From the NCBI RefSeq assembly GCF_000265425.1, contig NC_018014.1, positions 2,480,001-2,544,000 of the forward strand: DNA of 64,000 bases, read 5' to 3'. This document shows, piece after piece, positions 18,504 to 27,404 of this stretch (position 1 is the stretch's first letter; each line of letters begins with the position of its first letter). Below the pieces are notes generated by a model. That model saw nothing but the letters and a program-made list of their open reading frames with translations. It was not told the origin of the DNA and ran no database searches. The position numbers were made by a program, and so were the translations under genes. The stretch comes from Terriglobus roseus DSM 18391. Lineage in GTDB: Bacteria > Acidobacteriota > Terriglobia > Terriglobales > Acidobacteriaceae.

Positions 18504-19133
18504 ATGCCACCCGTCGTCGAACAGCCCGGAGTAGAAGAGGTCCACCCCGACGTAGCGTTGGTAGACGCTGCGCGCCACGGCGACACAGCCGCCTTCGAAA
18601 AACTGGTGCGCCAGTATGACCGCCAGATCTTTCGCGTCGCCCAGCACATCACCCAGAATCGCGAAGACGCCGAAGACATCACTCAGGACGTCTTCATGAA
18701 GGCGTACGGCAAGCTGGATCAGTTCCAGGGCAACAGCAAGTTCTCCACTTGGCTCACCCGCATCGCGGTCAATGAGAGCCTGATGCGCCTGCGCAAGCGC
18801 AAAACCAGTCGCACCGTCTCTATGGATCAGGATGTTCAGACTGAAGAGGGTTCGATCCCTCGCGATTTCGCCGATTGGACACCCGACCCTGAGCAGCAGT
18901 ACGGTACTTCCGAGCTGGGAGAGATCCTGCAGAAGACAATTGCAGGCTTGTCGCCAGGATTTCGCACCGTTTTCACACTTCGAGACATCGAAAACCTGTC
19001 GACCGAAGAGACGGCAACAGCACTTGGTCTGAGTGTGCCGGCTGTAAAGTCAAGATTGCTTCGTGCACGGCTCCAGCTTCGCGAAAGGCTGAGCCGCTAC
19101 ATGAAGCGTAAGGACGGGAGCATCAAGCCGTGA
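18504..19133 (+). CDS. ECF-type RNA polymerase sigma factor
   Basis: 209 residues, ATG at 18504. Region 2 (about residues 25-95) includes AEDITQDVFMKAYGKLDQF and the -10-recognition helix FSTWLTRIAVNESLMRLRKRK; region 4 (about 140-200) has LSPGFRTVFTLRDIENLSTEETATALGLS and the DNA-binding helix VPAVKSRLLRARLQLRERL. It is RpoE-like and directs transcription of a stress or envelope regulon. Its stop overlaps the start of the zinc-finger anti-sigma gene (GTGA), so the two are translationally coupled. Confidence 0.95.
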   Translation: MPPVVEQPGVEEVHPDVALVDAARHGDTAAFEKLVRQYDRQIFRVAQHITQNREDAEDITQDVFMKAYGKLDQFQGNSKFSTWLTRIAVNESLMRLRKRKTSRTVSMDQDVQTEEGSIPRDFADWTPDPEQQYGTSELGEILQKTIAGLSPGFRTVFTLRDIENLSTEETATALGLSVPAVKSRLLRARLQLRERLSRYMKRKDGSIKP

Positions 19134-19369
19134 CCTGCACCGAGTTTCTTGCGCAGATGACCGATTACTTCGACGGCGACGTCGAGCCTCAGCTCCTGGA
19201 GGAGATCCAGTCGCACCTGTGCGAATGCCACCACTGCGAGATTCTCGTCGACACTACCCGAAAGACCATCCGTGTCTATCGTGACCATCAGGTCTACGAC
19301 CTGACCGATGAAGTGCGCGAGCGAACGGTCGCACGCATCATGGCTGCCTGTACCACCCCTAGAGCCTAG
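19130..19369 (+). CDS. Small zinc-finger anti-sigma factor (ZAS / zf-HC2)
   Basis: 79 residues starting at a GTG that overlaps the sigma stop by four bases. The zinc-binding motif H-x3-C-x2-C is visible in SHLCECHHC (about residues 28-36) with an N-terminal Cys3. There is no membrane segment, so it is a soluble anti-sigma that probably holds the upstream sigma factor in the cytoplasm and may release it on oxidation of the cysteines (known for this family; inference here). Confidence 0.88.
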   Translation: MTCTEFLAQMTDYFDGDVEPQLLEEIQSHLCECHHCEILVDTTRKTIRVYRDHQVYDLTDEVRERTVARIMAACTTPRA

Positions 19370-19528
19370 ACACACCTTTGTAGCGGGCCGGCGCGACGAA
19401 ACAGCCTCAACGCAGCTCCACGCCTGAAGGCTAGTCGGATCGCCGCTAGGTGTTGGGTCGCAGAGTGTTCATCCGCCTGCGATGGCTTTCGACGCCCCCA
19501 GAAGCGACTCGATTCCCGGAAACAGGAA

Positions 19529-19558
19529 AGGGCCGGACGCATACGCGTCCGGCCCTTC
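19529..19558. terminator. Bidirectional hairpin terminator
   Basis: AAGGGCCGGACGC (19529-19541) pairs perfectly with GCGTCCGGCCCTT (19546-19558) around the loop ATAC. It lies between the sigma/anti-sigma pair and a convergent gene ending at 19571, and would serve both. Confidence 0.8.
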
Positions 19559-19570
19559 CTGAAGACCTGT

Positions 19571-20518
19571 CTACTTGACGACTTGCTGAAACAGCGGCGA
19601 GTTCAACAGATCCGAGAACTGGCCCTCGCTTGACGCATAAGACACCTGAAGCGTACCCGCGCTCGAGTCCACCTGCGTCTCAGTCATCGCAGTCTTCTCC
19701 ATCGTGCTGCCCTGCACTTGCTTCATCAGGACAACGCCCTTCATCAGCGCTGCAGCAGTCGCAGCAGTCATCGTGTCGCTCATGACGACAGCCATGTTGA
19801 AGTGGATGCCGTTCGCAAAGTCAAGAGTATAGCGGGAACTTCTCATCCGGTTCTTTACGCTGTCATAGTCCGTCAGCGCCGCCGCCTCGCCTAACACGGA
19901 ACGCATCATCGTCTGCGTTCCCTTCTGATCCAGCAGGCTCCAGATGGCACGTGAATCCACAACATTCATCTCGTTCATCATGTCGCCGTTCTGCAACATG
20001 TTCTCCGTGATGCCATCCCGCGAATCCAGCCCCGCACGGACCGCTGAAGCATCACCAAAGATCATCGTCGTCTGGTTCAGAAACACAACGCTCATGCCCG
20101 CAGCACCCATCGGGTAGATATTGTAGTTGCGCAGCACCAGCGGCTTCGTCTTGTTCTTGGCAAACGTGCCAAGGATCGAAGCAGTGTTGAACTGTCCCTG
20201 TGCGATGCCAACCGTATGTACCTGCTGCCCGGTGCGGAAGGCAGCAAAGGCCAACGTATCGGCGTCGCGATCGACCTTCATACCGCTGTTGCGCAAGGCG
20301 GTCTCAAGACGTGTGAGTTCCGGCGGCATGATGCGTGCCTTCAGGTTCATCGCTGCAGACGAACCCTGCATCGCGCGATAGTCCACCACGATCAACTGCT
20401 GCACGTCCTTCGGGATTGCGGCCTTGGCGTCACTGCTCAACTGCGACGCCCGCGCGCCGCCAACCGCCAGCAGACCAACCACACCCAACAGAACCGCACG
20501 TGCTGCAATCTTCATCAC
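19571..20518 (-). CDS. Exported protein of unknown function
   Basis: 315 residues. Start GTG at 20518 (then ATG at 20515) follows GGAGG at a good distance. A signal peptide (KIAARAVLLGVVGLLAVGGARA) is followed by SSDAKAAIPKDVQQLIVVDYRAMQ and an alternating strand/helix pattern with repeated DTLAFAAFRTG and MSVVFLNQTTMIFGDAS motifs. No catalytic or binding motif is recognised. Cysteine is absent. It belongs to a type of conserved exported protein that I believe is common in this phylum, but I cannot name its function. Confidence 0.7.
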   Translation of the reverse strand: MMKIAARAVLLGVVGLLAVGGARASQLSSDAKAAIPKDVQQLIVVDYRAMQGSSAAMNLKARIMPPELTRLETALRNSGMKVDRDADTLAFAAFRTGQQVHTVGIAQGQFNTASILGTFAKNKTKPLVLRNYNIYPMGAAGMSVVFLNQTTMIFGDASAVRAGLDSRDGITENMLQNGDMMNEMNVVDSRAIWSLLDQKGTQTMMRSVLGEAAALTDYDSVKNRMRSSRYTLDFANGIHFNMAVVMSDTMTAATAAALMKGVVLMKQVQGSTMEKTAMTETQVDSSAGTLQVSYASSEGQFSDLLNSPLFQQVVK

Positions 20519-20550
20519 TATCTTGCCTCCGAAACTTACTCACTGCGATT

Positions 20551-21501
20551 TTAGACGTCTGCGGCGACTGAATCGTCAGGCCAATTCATCGGCGATTCAA
20601 GTCGGTGCTCCAAAATCTTGTCTTCTGGCTGAAATTCAGGCACCTGCTGCAACCAAAGTGGTAGGCCATCGCCCGTCTGCGAGAGGCATGCAGCCTTCGG
20701 CACCAGGCCAATCACCTCGCCATCCCCCACATCTGCACCATGCAAACGTGCCAGGCGGCAGACCGATGCATGCACATCAGCAACAGGCGTCGTGCGGAAG
20801 TCCGTGATGTTCATGCTGACCTGCGCCCGCCCATCCACGAGCACGCCCATCGCCTTCACACCGAACATCCCGCCATTGGAAGCGCGCAGATCCTTCGCAA
20901 TCGCGCGCGCCGCGTGCAGATCGCCCTTCTCCAGATAGATGTTGTAAGCAATCAGGAACTGCCGCGCACCCACCGCGCTCGCACCAGCAGTCGGGTGCAG
21001 TTCCGTCGATCCGACATCCGGGTGCCGACCTGAGTCCGACCGAACATCCCGCTGCAGCCCTTCAAACTGGCCTCGACGAACATCCTCCAGCCGTATGCGA
21101 TCCGGCCGGCGCGCAGCCGCCTCATAAAAGTAAACAGGCACGCCAAAACGCTTCCAGATCTCAATCCCGGCATGGTGCGCCAGCACGGCACACTGTCCCA
21201 GCGAGTAATTCGAAACCGGCACAAATGGCACCACGTCCGCAGCGCCAATGCGCGGATGCACACCATGCTGGCCGGTAAGGTCGATTAACTGCGCGGCCCG
21301 GCCCACCGCACGAATCGCCGCCTCGGCCACGGCATCGGGCGCGCCTGCTACCGTCACCACGCTTCGGTTATGCGCGGGGTCCATAGACCAGTCCAGCAGA
21401 CTGACCCCGTACACCCGCATCGCCCGCACAATCTCGCGAACAACACGTTCATCTCGTCCCTCTGAAAAGTTGGGGACGCACTCGACAATAGGTTCAGCCA
21501 T
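20551..21501 (-). CDS. ftcD: Glutamate formimidoyltransferase
   Basis: 316 residues from the ATG at 21499-21501. N-terminal landmarks of the family are intact: EPIVECVPNFSEGRD, SMDPAHNRSVVTVAG (with the catalytic-region His) and HPRIGAADVVPFVP. The enzyme moves the formimino group of N-formimino-glutamate to tetrahydrofolate, the last step of histidine breakdown. The length covers only the transferase; the cyclodeaminase domain found fused in animals is absent, and no other hut gene is nearby. A DVRSDSGRHPDVGSTELHPTAGASAVGARQF stretch (quoted for recognition in part: HPTAGASAVGARQF) fits the folate-binding region. Confidence 0.92.
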   Translation of the reverse strand: MAEPIVECVPNFSEGRDERVVREIVRAMRVYGVSLLDWSMDPAHNRSVVTVAGAPDAVAEAAIRAVGRAAQLIDLTGQHGVHPRIGAADVVPFVPVSNYSLGQCAVLAHHAGIEIWKRFGVPVYFYEAAARRPDRIRLEDVRRGQFEGLQRDVRSDSGRHPDVGSTELHPTAGASAVGARQFLIAYNIYLEKGDLHAARAIAKDLRASNGGMFGVKAMGVLVDGRAQVSMNITDFRTTPVADVHASVCRLARLHGADVGDGEVIGLVPKAACLSQTGDGLPLWLQQVPEFQPEDKILEHRLESPMNWPDDSVAADV

Positions 21502-21528
21502 CACAGCAACATCACAGTCCGTCTTGCG

Positions 21529-22257
21529 TTACTTCCACCAGCTATACCCAAGCGAAAACTGAACACTTGCGTTCACGCCTGGATTACGATCGCCCAGGCT
21601 AGCCGACGAGATATGGATGCCATTCGCACCCAGATCCAGCGACTGCTTCGGCTTCACAAAATAATGCACGCCAATGCCACCCTGCGGCGTGAAGTTCCAA
21701 ACGCTCGCGCCCGATCCCGGACCAGAGTTCACCAGGTTTACTTCCCCCTGACCGTACGCGGGATACTTATGGTTCGTCCAGAGCACGCCACCAGCGGCCT
21801 GCACCCACGGCATGATGCGCTTGCCATGCGTGAAGTTCCACCGCAGGATGATCGGCGTAATCGACACACCGTGATACGTGCCGCCAACCGTATAGGGCCC
21901 CGCGCAGTCCAGCACAATCGGATTCGGCGTCGCGACGCAGTTGTAACGCTGAAACTTCGGCGTGTTCGACTGCCAGTACGGGAAGATCTCACCTGCGTAC
22001 TCAAAATTGCCACGCAGGACGCCCTTGCCGTAAACAGGCGTCAGCACCTTGCCCACGTGCGCACCGGCCATGAAGAACTTGAAGCCGTCGCGATTCTGAG
22101 TGAAGCCTTTGCCGCCCTGGAACAGGACACCATACTCCCACGGCGTACCGCTTGTGACTGCCTGTACTGGCGCCTCCTGCGGCATCATCTGCGCATGGCC
22201 TTGAGCGCCAGTGACCATCGCAAACATCGCAGTCGCTACCCCAAACAACTTCCGCAT
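21529..22257 (-). CDS. Acyloxyacyl hydrolase / PagL-like lipid A 3-O-deacylase
   Basis: 242 residues from the ATG at 22255-22257 (MRKLFGVATAMFAMVTGAQG, signal peptide). The rest is an amphipathic beta-barrel pattern ending in an aromatic residue before the final Lys (FSLGYSWWK), typical of outer-membrane proteins. Near the end, HISSASLGDRNPG (His215, Ser217) matches the PagL active-site H-x-S-[NS]-A motif. PagL removes the 3-O acyl chain of lipid A in the outer membrane. Cys residues in RYNCVATPNPIVLDCAG could form a disulfide in a surface loop. It follows yebC on the same strand after a hairpin. Confidence 0.8.
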   Translation of the reverse strand: MRKLFGVATAMFAMVTGAQGHAQMMPQEAPVQAVTSGTPWEYGVLFQGGKGFTQNRDGFKFFMAGAHVGKVLTPVYGKGVLRGNFEYAGEIFPYWQSNTPKFQRYNCVATPNPIVLDCAGPYTVGGTYHGVSITPIILRWNFTHGKRIMPWVQAAGGVLWTNHKYPAYGQGEVNLVNSGPGSGASVWNFTPQGGIGVHYFVKPKQSLDLGANGIHISSASLGDRNPGVNASVQFSLGYSWWK

Positions 22258-22284
22258 CCGCCCTCGCTCTTCCTGCAAAGCAAA

Positions 22285-22303
22285 GCCGCCGAAGCCCGGC
22301 GGC
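22285..22303 (-). terminator. Hairpin terminator after yebC
   Basis: On the minus strand GCCGCCG pairs with CGGCGGC around a GGCTT loop and is followed by the T-rich TTTGCTTTGC, directly downstream of the yebC stop. Confidence 0.6.
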
Positions 22304-22333
22304 CTGCTGTTTCCTGCAACCTGTTCCCTGCGA

Positions 22334-23074
22334 TTATGCGGGAACCTGCGACTCGTCCATATCGAAGTTGCTGTAAAGATTCTGCGTATCATCCAGGTCT
22401 TCCAGCACCTCCAGCAGACGCATCATCGCATTGGCCTGCGAACCTTCCAGCTTCTGGTACGTCGACGGCACCATCGTGATCTCAGCATGTTCCGGCTTGA
22501 AGCCAGCCTTGGTCACGGCATCCCGAACGGCCTCGAAGTCCTTCGGCGTGGTGTAGATCTCCCAGTGATCGCCTTCTTCACTCAGGTCGTCTGCGCCCGC
22601 ATCCAGCACGATCTCGGTGATCTTGTCCTCGTCCGCACCTTCCTTCGGAACGACGATAACGCCCTTCTTCGTGAAGATGTAACCCACCGAACCCGACTCA
22701 CCCAGGTTGCCGCCATTCTTGCTGAAGGCATGGCGAATCTCGCTGACCGCGCGATTGCGGTTGTCCGTCAGCACTTCGATGATCACCGCGACGCCGCCAG
22801 GACCGTAGCCCTCATACGTGATCTCTTCGTAGCTCAGGCCTTCCAGTTCGCCCGTGCCTCGCTGAATCGCGCGCTTGATGTTGTCTGCCGGCATATTCTC
22901 GGCCTTGGCGGCCAGAATGGCCGTGCGAAGGCGCGGATTGCCGTCCGGGTCGCCGCCGCCCTGCTTGGCTGCAACCGTAATTTCCTTGATCAGGCGCGTG
23001 AACACCTTGCCGCGCTTGGCGTCCGCAGCGCCCTTCTTATGCTTGATGGTTGCCCATTTTGAGTGGCCTGACAT
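22334..23074 (-). CDS. yebC: YebC/PmpR-family protein
   Basis: 246 residues from the ATG at 23072-23074 ([32 protein letters not shown] begins exactly like the family; first 20 residues [20 protein letters not shown]). The three-domain fold is complete, with [21 protein letters not shown] and the C-terminal DMDESQVPA. Proteins of this family were long listed as transcription regulators and more recently linked to translation of proline-rich stretches; which applies here cannot be told. A longer frame to 23134 has no family support. Confidence 0.95.
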   Translation of the reverse strand: MSGHSKWATIKHKKGAADAKRGKVFTRLIKEITVAAKQGGGDPDGNPRLRTAILAAKAENMPADNIKRAIQRGTGELEGLSYEEITYEGYGPGGVAVIIEVLTDNRNRAVSEIRHAFSKNGGNLGESGSVGYIFTKKGVIVVPKEGADEDKITEIVLDAGADDLSEEGDHWEIYTTPKDFEAVRDAVTKAGFKPEHAEITMVPSTYQKLEGSQANAMMRLLEVLEDLDDTQNLYSNFDMDESQVPA

Positions 23075-23190
23075 CGACTGAAACCCCGCACTTTCTTTGG
23101 TTCTAAGCTGACAGCAAAGACTGCCCGCAACCAACGAAGTATAGCAAGCCGGGGCCTTCCCGTTCGACCCAGTGATGCGACCACGGAACC

Positions 23191-23224
23191 GGGCGCCCCA
23201 CCTCTCGCTTTTGAGACGTGGGTT
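23191..23224. repeat. GTGCCCCAC...GTGGG intergenic palindrome, copy 2
   Basis: CCCACCTCTC, a six-base loop and GAGACGTGGG (about 23197-23222) form a 10-bp stem with one mismatch, preceded by GGGCG. It matches copy 1 at 2854-2888 in order and loop size. It lies between convergent-free ends upstream of yebC. Confidence 0.65.
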
Positions 23225-23273
23225 CTATCGCCGAGACAACGCGGCTCACCCTCAGAACCGCGTCACACAACAC

Positions 23274-23759
23274 TCACTTGGCCGAGTCCAGCACCATCTG
23301 CAGATTCAGTGGCCCCGTCACCATCTTCAGATTCCCTGCCGCATCCACCGGCCACTCCGCCTGCGGACGATCCCAGTAAAGCTCCACGCCATTTCCATCC
23401 GGATCCGCAAGATAGATCGCCTCGCTCACACCGTGGTCGGAGGCACCCTGCAGCGGTACATTCGCCGCGATCAGCCGCCTCAGCGCATCGCCAAGCTCCG
23501 CACGCGTCGGATACAGGATCGCCAGGTGATACAGACCGGTCGTGCCAGGTGCCGGCGGCTTGCCACCAAGGCTCTCCCACGTGTTCAGGCCAATGTGATG
23601 GTGATAGCCACCCGCCGACAGAAACGCGGCACTGTTGCCGAACTTCTGCGTCACCGCAAAGCCAAGCACGCCACTGTAGAACGCAATCGCACGATCAAGA
23701 TCCGCCACCTTCAGGTGCACATGACCAATGCGTACGCCGCTGCCAATAGGATTCGTCAT
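23274..23759 (-). CDS. VOC-family (glyoxalase / extradiol dioxygenase-like) protein
   Basis: 161 residues from the ATG at 23757-23759; a frame extension to 23846 overlaps lysA and is not needed. Two beta-alpha-beta-beta-beta modules are visible: IGHVHLKVADLDRAIAFYSGVLGF (residues about 9-32) and GLYHLAILYPTRAELGDALRRL, ending in IYLADPDGNGVELYWDR. The metal ligands would be the His in GHVHLKV, the His in YHLAIL and the Glu in VELYWD. The extra YHHHIGLNTW fits catechol-2,3-dioxygenase-like members. Substrate unknown. It lies 46 bases after the lysA stop on the same strand. Confidence 0.85.
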   Translation of the reverse strand: MTNPIGSGVRIGHVHLKVADLDRAIAFYSGVLGFAVTQKFGNSAAFLSAGGYHHHIGLNTWESLGGKPPAPGTTGLYHLAILYPTRAELGDALRRLIAANVPLQGASDHGVSEAIYLADPDGNGVELYWDRPQAEWPVDAAGNLKMVTGPLNLQMVLDSAK

Positions 23760-23805
23760 CCCTATTCGATGTTTCGATATCGAATCAGTCGCACGAACCG
23801 CATGT

Positions 23806-25074
23806 CTACGGCATCTCTGGCGCGAACAACTCCTCGTACGTCTCACGACGCCGCACCAGCCGTGCCCCGGTCGATTCCACCAGCACCTCCGCTGGTCGCA
23901 GACGCGTGTTGTAGTTCGAACTCAGCGACAGCCCGTAAGCACCCGCATCCAGAACAGCAAGCAGATCGCCGTCCTCGGAGACAGGCAGCGTCCGCGCCCG
24001 CGCAAAGAAATCGCCGCTCTCGCATACGGGACCGACAATGTCGGCTTCCTCGTCCAGCGAGCCCTCGCGCGTCACCACCGGCACAATCTCGTGATGCGCC
24101 TGGTACAAAGCAGGACGGATCAGATCGTTCATGCCCGCATCGACAATGACAAACTTCTTGTCGCCATTCTGCTTGCGATAGAGCACGCGCGTGATCAGCG
24201 CGCCCGCCTGTCCCACCAGGAAGCGACCTGGCTCCAGCAGCAGATGTACGTCCATCGATCCCAACGCACTCTTCAGTGCGGCGGCATAGTGCGCGACCTG
24301 TTCGGCTGCGTCAAAATCCTTGTCCGCATACTCGATCCCAAGCCCGCCACCCGCATCCACATAACGAATCTGGTGGCCGTCACTCCGCAACTCCGCCACC
24401 AGTGCAAGCGTCTTTGCCAGCGCCTCGGCAAACGGCTCCACCTGCCGGATCTGCGAACCGATATGGACGCTGACGCCCGTCGTCTCGATCGACGGCATCG
24501 CCGCAGCCCGCGTGTACACGGCTCGCGCCAGCTTGATGCCGATGCCAAACTTGTGCGCGCTCAGCCCGGTCGAAATGTACGGATGCGTCTCCGCACTCAC
24601 ATCAGGATTCACACGCAGAGCAATACGCGCCCGCTTGCCCTTCGCCGCAGCACGCGCCGCCAGCAACTCTAGCTCTGGCTCGCTCTCCACGTTGAACTGG
24701 AGAATCTCCGCATCCAGCGCCTCGTCCATCTCGGCAGCGGTCTTGCCCACGCCAGAGAACACAACGCGACTCGCCACATCACGCCCACCGGCGGCCAGCA
24801 CCCGCGCCAGTTCCCCACCGCTCACAATGTCGAAGCCGCAGCCCTGCGCGGCCAGCATCTTCAGGATCGCCAGCGACGAGTTCGCCTTCACCGCGTAACA
24901 AACGGTGTGAGACACGCCAGCAAAGGCCGTCTGAAACAGCCCGGCCCGCTCGGCAATCTGGTTTGCGGAATATACGTACAGCGGCGTGCCGAACTGCTCG
25001 GCAAGCTCCGCCACATCAACGCCGTCGCACTTGAGCCGCGCGTCGGCATACACAAAAGGCCGTCCCTGATTCAT
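23806..25074 (-). CDS. lysA: Diaminopimelate decarboxylase
   Basis: 422 residues. It makes lysine from meso-diaminopimelate using pyridoxal phosphate. The PLP-binding Lys63 is in CYAVKANSS, followed by the barrel landmarks HIGSQI, DAGGGLGIEY (phosphate-binding Gly loop) and LEPGRFLVGQAG; the active-site CESGDFFA and LDAGAYG blocks come from the C-terminal domain. Length and motifs are complete. It is probably transcribed with the VOC gene downstream. Confidence 0.97.
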   Translation of the reverse strand: MNQGRPFVYADARLKCDGVDVAELAEQFGTPLYVYSANQIAERAGLFQTAFAGVSHTVCYAVKANSSLAILKMLAAQGCGFDIVSGGELARVLAAGGRDVASRVVFSGVGKTAAEMDEALDAEILQFNVESEPELELLAARAAAKGKRARIALRVNPDVSAETHPYISTGLSAHKFGIGIKLARAVYTRAAAMPSIETTGVSVHIGSQIRQVEPFAEALAKTLALVAELRSDGHQIRYVDAGGGLGIEYADKDFDAAEQVAHYAAALKSALGSMDVHLLLEPGRFLVGQAGALITRVLYRKQNGDKKFVIVDAGMNDLIRPALYQAHHEIVPVVTREGSLDEEADIVGPVCESGDFFARARTLPVSEDGDLLAVLDAGAYGLSLSSNYNTRLRPAEVLVESTGARLVRRRETYEELFAPEMP

Positions 25075-25186
25075 CCCATCCAGACTATCTGAACGGAGCA
25101 GACCTCAGTCGTACAACACAGGCTAGCCGAGTTTTTGACACGCATCACAAGCAGGGTCGCGGCAACGCCTTCCCCCAGGACACCGA

Positions 25187-25471
25187 CTAAACAGATGGCG
25201 GCGGCGCGGGCGGATTTGTCGGCGGATAGTCTGCCGGCGGATAACCCACAGGCGGAGGCGGATAAGTTCCCGCATAAGGCAAAGCAAGCGGCTCTTCCGG
25301 AATCACGACCCAGCAGATCACGTAAGCCAGCAAACCGCCGCCGCCAAAGAACACCAGCAGCACCAGCGCAAGCCGTGTCAGCGTCAGATCCCAGCCATAG
25401 GCGCGGGCGAAAGCCGCGCAGACACCCGCGATCTTGCGGTCATAACGGGGACGAAGCAGTGGTCCATTCAT
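25187..25471 (-). CDS. PspC-domain membrane protein
   Basis: 94 residues from the ATG at 25469-25471 (MNGPLLRPRYDRKIAGVCAA), chosen over 25525 because a GGAGGAG tract lies just upstream. RKIAGVCAAFARAYGWDLTLTRL followed by one hydrophobic span (VLLVFFGGGGLLAYVICWVVIP) is the PspC domain. The tail after residue 65 is Pro/Tyr-rich (YPPPPVGYPPADYPPTNPP) and could be flexible. PspC proteins act in envelope stress responses; no pspA partner is present here. Confidence 0.85.
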   Translation of the reverse strand: MNGPLLRPRYDRKIAGVCAAFARAYGWDLTLTRLALVLLVFFGGGGLLAYVICWVVIPEEPLALPYAGTYPPPPVGYPPADYPPTNPPAPPPSV

Positions 25472-25551
25472 AACGAAATCTCCTCCTGCCGATGCACAGC
25501 ATTCTTGCACACGCTCGGCATTCACGGAGAGAGATACGCACGTACCGAAGC

Positions 25552-26748
25552 CTAAGTTCCCGTATAGGGGGACTTTATCAACTTCCGTGCAGCATCCGCC
25601 TGCGTCTGGTCGCCACCGGCCGCCGCCGCCAACTGATACTGCTTCACAGCCTCATCCCTGCGGTGCAGCTTGTCCAGCATCATGCCCGCATTCAACTGCG
25701 CACGCTTCCGCATCCAGTCGCTGCAGTTCGGCTGCTGAGAAGCCTTCAGATAACTTTCCGCAGCACCAAGGACGTCATTCTGCCCCCGCTGCGTCTCTCC
25801 CAGGCCAAAGTACGCAAGCTGCAATCGGGGATCGATGAAGTAACCTGGCTTCGCGGCATCCGCCAGCACAGCCTTGTAGATGTTGATGGCCTCCGGGCCA
25901 TGACCCGAATCCTTCATCAGGTTCGCCTCTTCCAGCCGGAACAGAAAGTCATGCGGATACTGCTTCGCCAGCCCTTGGGCGACTGCATAGGCCTCGCTAT
26001 AGCGCTGATCATGCCGCAGGAAGAGGGACAACGCCGTCTGTGATTCCACCTTGGTCGCCGTACCGTTCGCGGCCGCTTCACGCAGCAGCTTCAGGCCGCC
26101 TTCCTTGTTGCCGCCGATCCCTGCGATACCCACCAGCATCCGTACAAAGCGCGGCAGACTAGCCACCGCAAACTGCTGAATGCCCACCGCCATCTTCGCG
26201 TCCGCATAGTTGGGGTCCAGCTTCAGCACCTGCTCACTGTCATTGCGTGCCGCCAGTCCCTGCCGCGCGGCGCCGGTAAAGCTGTGGTCCGCCAGCGTCA
26301 TCCACGCTGCGTGCATCCCGCGCACGTAGCCGCGGGCGAAGTAGGCGTCCTTATCCTGGCCGTTTGCCTTGATGCGAACATCCGCCTGGGCAATCGCGTT
26401 ATCCGTCAGTTGGTCGATCTGTTTGCGCGTCGCCTCCGAGATGTCGGACTTATGCCCGGAACTCAGGAAATGTTCGTGCGCGTAGTAGGTCGTGTCCAGC
26501 AGATCCTGCCGATACAGCTCGCGGAAGATCGTATCCATCAACACATAGCCGCTGGCCATCGGGTCCTGCGGGTGCTCACGCTGCACCGCCTGGAAACGCT
26601 GCATCGCACCGTCATAATCCAGGTTGTAGAAATGCTGAAAGGCCTCACGGACCTGCGGATCGTTGTTCAGCGGGTAGGTATTCTCCGCACGTGCGGTACC
26701 GCAAACCAAAGCAAGCAGGACAGCAGCCATCGGGACTTTCATTCGCAT
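25552..26748 (-). CDS. Exported TPR-repeat protein
   Basis: 398 residues from the ATG at 26746-26748 (MRMKVPMAAVLLALVCGTARA, signal peptide); the frame extends to 26838 without support. The mature part has tetratricopeptide-like repeats: VREAFQHFYNLDYDGAMQRF near the N-terminus, DSEQVLKLDPNYADAKMAVG in the middle and RAQLNAGMMLDKLHRRDEAVKQYQLA at the end. Such scaffolds hold protein complexes in the periplasm; the partner is unknown. Confidence 0.8.
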   Translation of the reverse strand: MRMKVPMAAVLLALVCGTARAENTYPLNNDPQVREAFQHFYNLDYDGAMQRFQAVQREHPQDPMASGYVLMDTIFRELYRQDLLDTTYYAHEHFLSSGHKSDISEATRKQIDQLTDNAIAQADVRIKANGQDKDAYFARGYVRGMHAAWMTLADHSFTGAARQGLAARNDSEQVLKLDPNYADAKMAVGIQQFAVASLPRFVRMLVGIAGIGGNKEGGLKLLREAAANGTATKVESQTALSLFLRHDQRYSEAYAVAQGLAKQYPHDFLFRLEEANLMKDSGHGPEAINIYKAVLADAAKPGYFIDPRLQLAYFGLGETQRGQNDVLGAAESYLKASQQPNCSDWMRKRAQLNAGMMLDKLHRRDEAVKQYQLAAAAGGDQTQADAARKLIKSPYTGT

Positions 26749-26918
26749 CGCCACACGTTGGTAGACGCGTCCCGGGCCGCGCCGGGATGCGCGGCGCGTC
26801 ATTACCGGACACAATCTCATCTCCGCCAGAGTCCGCAAGTCCCGATGAACGATTGCCGGATTGACGGATGGCCCGTGCGCGCATAAGTTGGGGGCACCCT
26901 TTCCTGAGGCTGGTACCC

Positions 26919-27389
26919 ATGACGCGCGCGCAGCTACTGCAACTGCTCATCGGCCAGGCACGAGCATCGGGCTTTGAGTTCAAACGCTGGTACCACGAAC
27001 ACAGCGGCATGCCGTGGACGGGCGCCGACGAAGCCGTCCGCTGGCTCGCGCGCGGCAAACGAGCCCACATGCTCGTCTTCTCCCACACCTTCGCACGGGC
27101 ATTCTTCCGCAGTGGCGAACGCATTACCTTCGTGGTTCCCCAGCAAACCTTCCAAAGCGCCCGGTCCACCGGGGAAGCGCGCACCGTCCAGCGCAAGGCA
27201 CATCTACGACAGTCCAGCCGCAGCGATGTCTGGGAATACCACCTGCGCGAGATGGCCACCGCACCGGAACCACTGCGCTACCTGCGCCGCTATTTGCTAA
27301 CGGAAGAGACGATGAGCGACCAGCCCGCAACGCTAACAAGCGCGGAAGAGGATTACGACGAGGAATTGATGGTCCGGGACGCGGACTAA
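26919..27389 (+). CDS. Hypothetical protein
   Basis: 156 residues from the ATG at 26919, with GAGG upstream. No recognised domain. MTRAQLLQLLIGQARASGFE begins with a helix; FEFKRWYHEHSGMPWTGADEAVRWLARGKRAHMLVFSHTFARAFF (seen at about residues 19-64) suggests a compact alpha-beta domain with several aromatic and His residues; the C-terminus is acidic (TSAEEDYDEELMVRDAD). No signal peptide or membrane span. It converges on the next gene with a 15-base gap. Confidence 0.6.
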   Translation: MTRAQLLQLLIGQARASGFEFKRWYHEHSGMPWTGADEAVRWLARGKRAHMLVFSHTFARAFFRSGERITFVVPQQTFQSARSTGEARTVQRKAHLRQSSRSDVWEYHLREMATAPEPLRYLRRYLLTEETMSDQPATLTSAEEDYDEELMVRDAD

Positions 27390-27404
27390 AACTCCGCATG
27401 AAGC

